Source: an uncultured Dorea sp.
GTDB lineage: Bacteria; Bacillota; Clostridia; Lachnospirales; Lachnospiraceae
DNA: 16,606 nucleotides
Direction: 5' to 3'
Assembly (NCBI GenBank): GCA_910584575.1
Contig: CAJUBG010000073.1
Span: 1 to 16,606, forward strand
The translations under genes and the position numbers were made by a program. The notes under the pieces were generated by a model. It was not told the origin of the DNA, did not search any database, and was given only the letters and a program-made list of their open reading frames with translations. Every line of letters starts with the position of its first letter. Within the stretch, counting starts at the first letter, position 1. Shown here piece by piece: positions 13,732-16,606 of this stretch.

Positions 13732-16371
13732 ATGCAGAAATACGGAGTAAATGAATTGCGAAAGATGTTTCTTGATTTTTTTGAGAGCAAGGAGCATTTA
13801 AAAATGAAAAGTTTTTCGCTGGTGCCGCACAACGATAAGAGCCTATTGCTCATTAATTCGGGGATGGCGCCGCTGAAGCCTTATTTTACAGGACAGGAGA
13901 TTCCGCCCAGGAGGCGGGTTGCCACCTGCCAGAAGTGTATCCGCACAGGGGATATTGAGAATGTGGGGAAGACGGCGCGGCATGGTACATTTTTTGAGAT
14001 GCTAGGTAATTTCTCCTTTGGAGATTATTTTAAGAGAGAAGCCATCCACTGGACATGGGAATTTTTGACAGAGGTTGTGGGACTTGACCCTGACAGGCTG
14101 TACCCGTCTGTATATCTGGAGGATGATGAGGCGTGGGAGATCTGGAATAAGGAGATCGGGATAGCGCCTAAGAGAATCTTCCGTTTCGGAAAAGAGGACA
14201 ATTTCTGGGAGCATGGCGCGGGTCCCTGCGGACCGTGCTCAGAGGTGTACTATGACCGCGGGGAGGCATATGGCTGCGGCAGGGCAGACTGTACGGTGGG
14301 CTGTGACTGTGACCGCTATATGGAGATCTGGAACAATGTATTTACCCAGTTTGACAATGACGGCAACAATCATTATACAGAGCTTGAGCAGAAGAACATT
14401 GATACCGGCATGGGCCTTGAACGCCTGGCCTGCATTGTGCAGGATGTTGATTCCATGTTTGACGTTGATACCATCAAGGCGCTGAGAACCCATGTCTGTG
14501 ACCTTGCGGGCGCGGTCTATGGCAATGATGCCGACACGGATGTATCTATCCGCGTCATCACTGACCATATCCGTTCCGTAACCTTCATGATTTCGGACGG
14601 AATCATGCCCTCTAATGAAGGCAGAGGCTATGTGCTGCGCCGCCTTTTGCGCCGTGCCTGCCGTCACGGGAGAATCCTGAATATTCAGGGCGAGTTCCTT
14701 GTGAAGCTGGCCGAGACGGTGATTGAAGGCTCGAAGGACGGATATCCGGAGTTGGAGGAGAAGAAAGAGTTTATCTTTAAAGTGATCGCAAAGGAAGAAG
14801 AACAGTTTAACAAGACCATTGACCAGGGCTTGTCCATCCTGGCTGAGATGGAGAAGGAGATGGCCTCTAAAGGAGTTAAGACCCTTAATGGCCAAAGCGC
14901 CTTTAAGCTCTATGATACCTATGGATTTCCCCTTGACCTGACCCGCGAGATACTGGAGGAAAAAGGGCTTTCTGTGGACGAGGAGGGATTTCAGAAGGCC
15001 ATGGAGGTCCAGAGAAAAACTGCAAGGGAGGCAAGAGAGGTCACCAATTACATGGGTGCAGACGTGACGGTCTACGAGTCCATTGACCCAGGCATTACCA
15101 CAGAGTTTGTGGGTTATGACAAGCTTTTCTGTGATTCTAAAGTGACCGTTCTTACGACGGATACAGAAATTGCCGACGCACTCTCGGACGGTGAGAGAGG
15201 GACGATTTTCGTAGAGCAGACGCCTTTCTATGCCACCAGCGGCGGCCAGGAGGCCGATAGAGGGACGATTACGACTGCGGACGGAGAATTTAAGGTTGAG
15301 GACGTTGTGAAGCTCTTAGGCGGCAAATTCGGGCATATCGGCCATGTGACAAGAGGCATGATTAAGACGGGTGATACCGTGACCCTCAAGGTGGACGCAA
15401 AGAACCGCGCGCTCTGCGCCAATAACCACAGCGCCACCCATCTTCTCCACAAGGCTCTTAGAATGGTTCTGGGAAATCATGTAGAGCAGGCAGGTTCTTC
15501 GGTAAATGCGGACAGGCTCCGTTTTGACTTTACCCATTTTTCTGCCCTGACTTTAGAGGAATTAACACGAGTGGAGGAGATTGTTAATGAACAGATTCGT
15601 AAGTCTCTGGCTGTAAAGGCTGAAAATATGCCCATCGAAGAAGCGAGAAAGACAGGGGCGGCGGCTCTGTTTGGCGAAAAATATGGAGATATCGTGCGGG
15701 TTGTCAGCATGGGAGATTTCTCGATTGAGTTCTGCGGCGGCACACACGTAGAAAATACGGGCGCGATTACTGCCTTTAAGATTCTGTCAGAGACGGGAGT
15801 TGCAGCCGGCGTGCGAAGGATTGAGGCGCTTACAGCCAAGGGCCTGATGGATTATTACCATGAGCTGGAAAAGAAGTTTTTCGAGGCGGCAAAACTTATA
15901 AAGGCAACGCCGGATAACATGGCAGAGAAGATTACCCATCTGCTTGGTGAGAATAAGGCTCTGCACAGCGAGCTTGAGAGCTTAAAGAGCAGGCTTGCCA
16001 AGGATGCGGCAAAGGATATTCTAAGCCAGGTGACGGACGTAAAAGGTGTGAAGCTTCTTGCCGCCAAGGTGGAGGGCGTTGACATGAACGGACTTCGCGG
16101 GCTTGGCGACCAGTTGAAGGAAAAACTTGGCGAGGGCGTAATCGTGCTGGCCGCGGCATCAGAGGGCAGGGTAAACCTCATGGCTATGGCCACAAAGGAG
16201 GCTATGGACCGGGGGGCACACGCAGGCAATCTGATAAAGGCGGCGGCGGCTTTAGTGGGCGGCGGCGGCGGCGGACGCCCCAATATGGCCCAGGCAGGAG
16301 GAAAGAAGCCGGAGGGAATCAACGACGCCCTGAAAAAAGCAGCCCAGGCGCTTGAAGATCAGTTAAAATAA
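13732..16371 (+). CDS. alaS: Alanyl-tRNA synthetase
   Basis: Charges tRNA-Ala and hydrolyses mischarged Ser- or Gly-tRNA. The 879 residues are full length. Order: class II catalytic domain from the N-terminus (HGTFFEMLGNFSFGDYFK, GMGLERLACI), tRNA-recognition domain, editing domain with the zinc site H566, H570 (HSATH), C668 and H672 (CGGTH), coiled coil (about 705-765), and the C-Ala domain with the glycine-rich run near 843-847. AGGAGG (13721-13726) precedes the ATG. Its own exact-consensus promoter separates it from the CheY-like gene. No T-box leader lies before it, although many Firmicutes synthetase genes have one. The following gene is rpsU, which has its own promoter. Confidence 0.97.
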   Translation: MQKYGVNELRKMFLDFFESKEHLKMKSFSLVPHNDKSLLLINSGMAPLKPYFTGQEIPPRRRVATCQKCIRTGDIENVGKTARHGTFFEMLGNFSFGDYFKREAIHWTWEFLTEVVGLDPDRLYPSVYLEDDEAWEIWNKEIGIAPKRIFRFGKEDNFWEHGAGPCGPCSEVYYDRGEAYGCGRADCTVGCDCDRYMEIWNNVFTQFDNDGNNHYTELEQKNIDTGMGLERLACIVQDVDSMFDVDTIKALRTHVCDLAGAVYGNDADTDVSIRVITDHIRSVTFMISDGIMPSNEGRGYVLRRLLRRACRHGRILNIQGEFLVKLAETVIEGSKDGYPELEEKKEFIFKVIAKEEEQFNKTIDQGLSILAEMEKEMASKGVKTLNGQSAFKLYDTYGFPLDLTREILEEKGLSVDEEGFQKAMEVQRKTAREAREVTNYMGADVTVYESIDPGITTEFVGYDKLFCDSKVTVLTTDTEIADALSDGERGTIFVEQTPFYATSGGQEADRGTITTADGEFKVEDVVKLLGGKFGHIGHVTRGMIKTGDTVTLKVDAKNRALCANNHSATHLLHKALRMVLGNHVEQAGSSVNADRLRFDFTHFSALTLEELTRVEEIVNEQIRKSLAVKAENMPIEEARKTGAAALFGEKYGDIVRVVSMGDFSIEFCGGTHVENTGAITAFKILSETGVAAGVRRIEALTAKGLMDYYHELEKKFFEAAKLIKATPDNMAEKITHLLGENKALHSELESLKSRLAKDAAKDILSQVTDVKGVKLLAAKVEGVDMNGLRGLGDQLKEKLGEGVIVLAAASEGRVNLMAMATKEAMDRGAHAGNLIKAAAALVGGGGGGRPNMAQAGGKKPEGINDALKKAAQALEDQLK

Positions 16372-16393
16372 TAAAGATATTCGAGAAAAAATA

Positions 16394-16421
16394 TTGACGT
16401 TATGGAAATATGTGTTATAAT
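16394..16421 (+). promoter_or_regulatory. rpsU promoter
   Basis: TTGACG (16394-16399), a 16-base spacer and TATAAT (16416-16421), with an extended -10 TG at 16413-16414. The start would be near 16428, about 72 bases before rpsU. There is no clear terminator between alaS and this promoter. Confidence 0.7.
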
Positions 16422-16429
16422 CTTATGTA

Positions 16430-16465
16430 GTGCAAGAAAAATACCCGATCAGTCGTATATTGCAC
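16430..16465 (+). promoter_or_regulatory. Inverted repeat in the rpsU leader
   Basis: GTGCAA (16430-16435) and TTGCAC (16460-16465) form a 6-base stem with a 24-base loop, right at the predicted 5' end of the rpsU transcript. It could be a leader hairpin for autoregulation or RNA stability. The short stem makes this tentative. Confidence 0.3.
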
Positions 16466-16499
16466 AATATGGACTGGAGGGGAGGTTAGGTGTGAGAGT

Positions 16500-16606
16500 A
16501 TGTCAAATGTAATCGTTAAAGAAAACGAGACGTTAGATAGCGCTTTACGCAGATTCAAAAGAAACTGTGCGAAGGCTGGTATTCAGCAGGAGATTCGTAA
16601 GAGAGA
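16500..16606 (+). CDS. rpsU: 30S ribosomal protein S21 (3' truncated by window)
   Basis: Small basic ribosomal protein of the 30S subunit, needed for translation initiation. The visible 35 residues start MSNVIVKENETLDSALRRFK and continue RNCAKAGIQQEIRKRE-like, matching the S21 N-terminus, including the conserved NVxVxxNE and lysine/arginine-rich helix. The ATG at 16500 is preceded by a strong GGAGGGGAGG region (16476-16490). The window ends inside the gene at about 60 percent of its usual length of roughly 58 residues. It has its own promoter and leader hairpin after alaS. Confidence 0.95.
   Translation, partial: MSNVIVKENETLDSALRRFKRNCAKAGIQQEIRKR

Overview
The window looks like chromosomal DNA from an anaerobic, spore-forming Clostridia, most likely a gut Lachnospiraceae. 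The grounds are a Spo0A sporulation regulator, an [FeFe] hydrogenase, a split cobalamin-dependent methionine synthase, AsnA, and strong AGGAGG ribosome binding sites with TTGACA/TATAAT promoters. Genus cannot be fixed from the sequence alone. Every convincing gene lies on the + strand.

Layout. 1-492: 3' end of spo0A. 560-1996: glgA, glycogen synthase. 2048-6282: a one-carbon/methionine block of metF, a stand-alone MetH reactivation-domain protein and a MetH lacking that domain. The 277-base gap before metH holds a compact, highly self-complementary element (3671-3845) whose apical stem competes with the metH Shine-Dalgarno. 6362-7369: asnA. 7394-9084: an A/T-rich type II restriction-modification pair with overlapping reading frames, probably an acquired cassette. 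9214-10725: a monomeric [FeFe] hydrogenase with ferredoxin-like domains, behind a promoter whose -35 lies within a good match to a Rex (NADH/NAD+ sensor) operator. 10913-13633: a three-gene set of FapA/DUF342 protein, CheX-like phosphatase and CheY-like receiver. 13732-16371: alaS, whose exact-consensus promoter is nested in the terminator-like hairpin that ends the preceding unit. 16500-16606: start of rpsU, cut by the window edge.

How the genes work together. MetF makes 5-methyl-THF, MetH uses it with cobalamin to methylate homocysteine, and the 216-residue activation protein probably restores oxidised cobalamin on MetH in trans. The hydrogenase exchanges electrons with ferredoxin, and its putative Rex site would tie it to the NADH/NAD+ ratio. 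The FapA-CheX-CheY set contains a receiver and its likely phosphatase but no kinase or receptor, so it must take input from elsewhere in the genome. Much of the rest is housekeeping.

The least explained items are the metH leader element, the FapA-CheX-CheY set and the restriction enzyme, whose family I do not recognise. No CRISPR array, tRNA, rRNA, transposase or integrase was seen.
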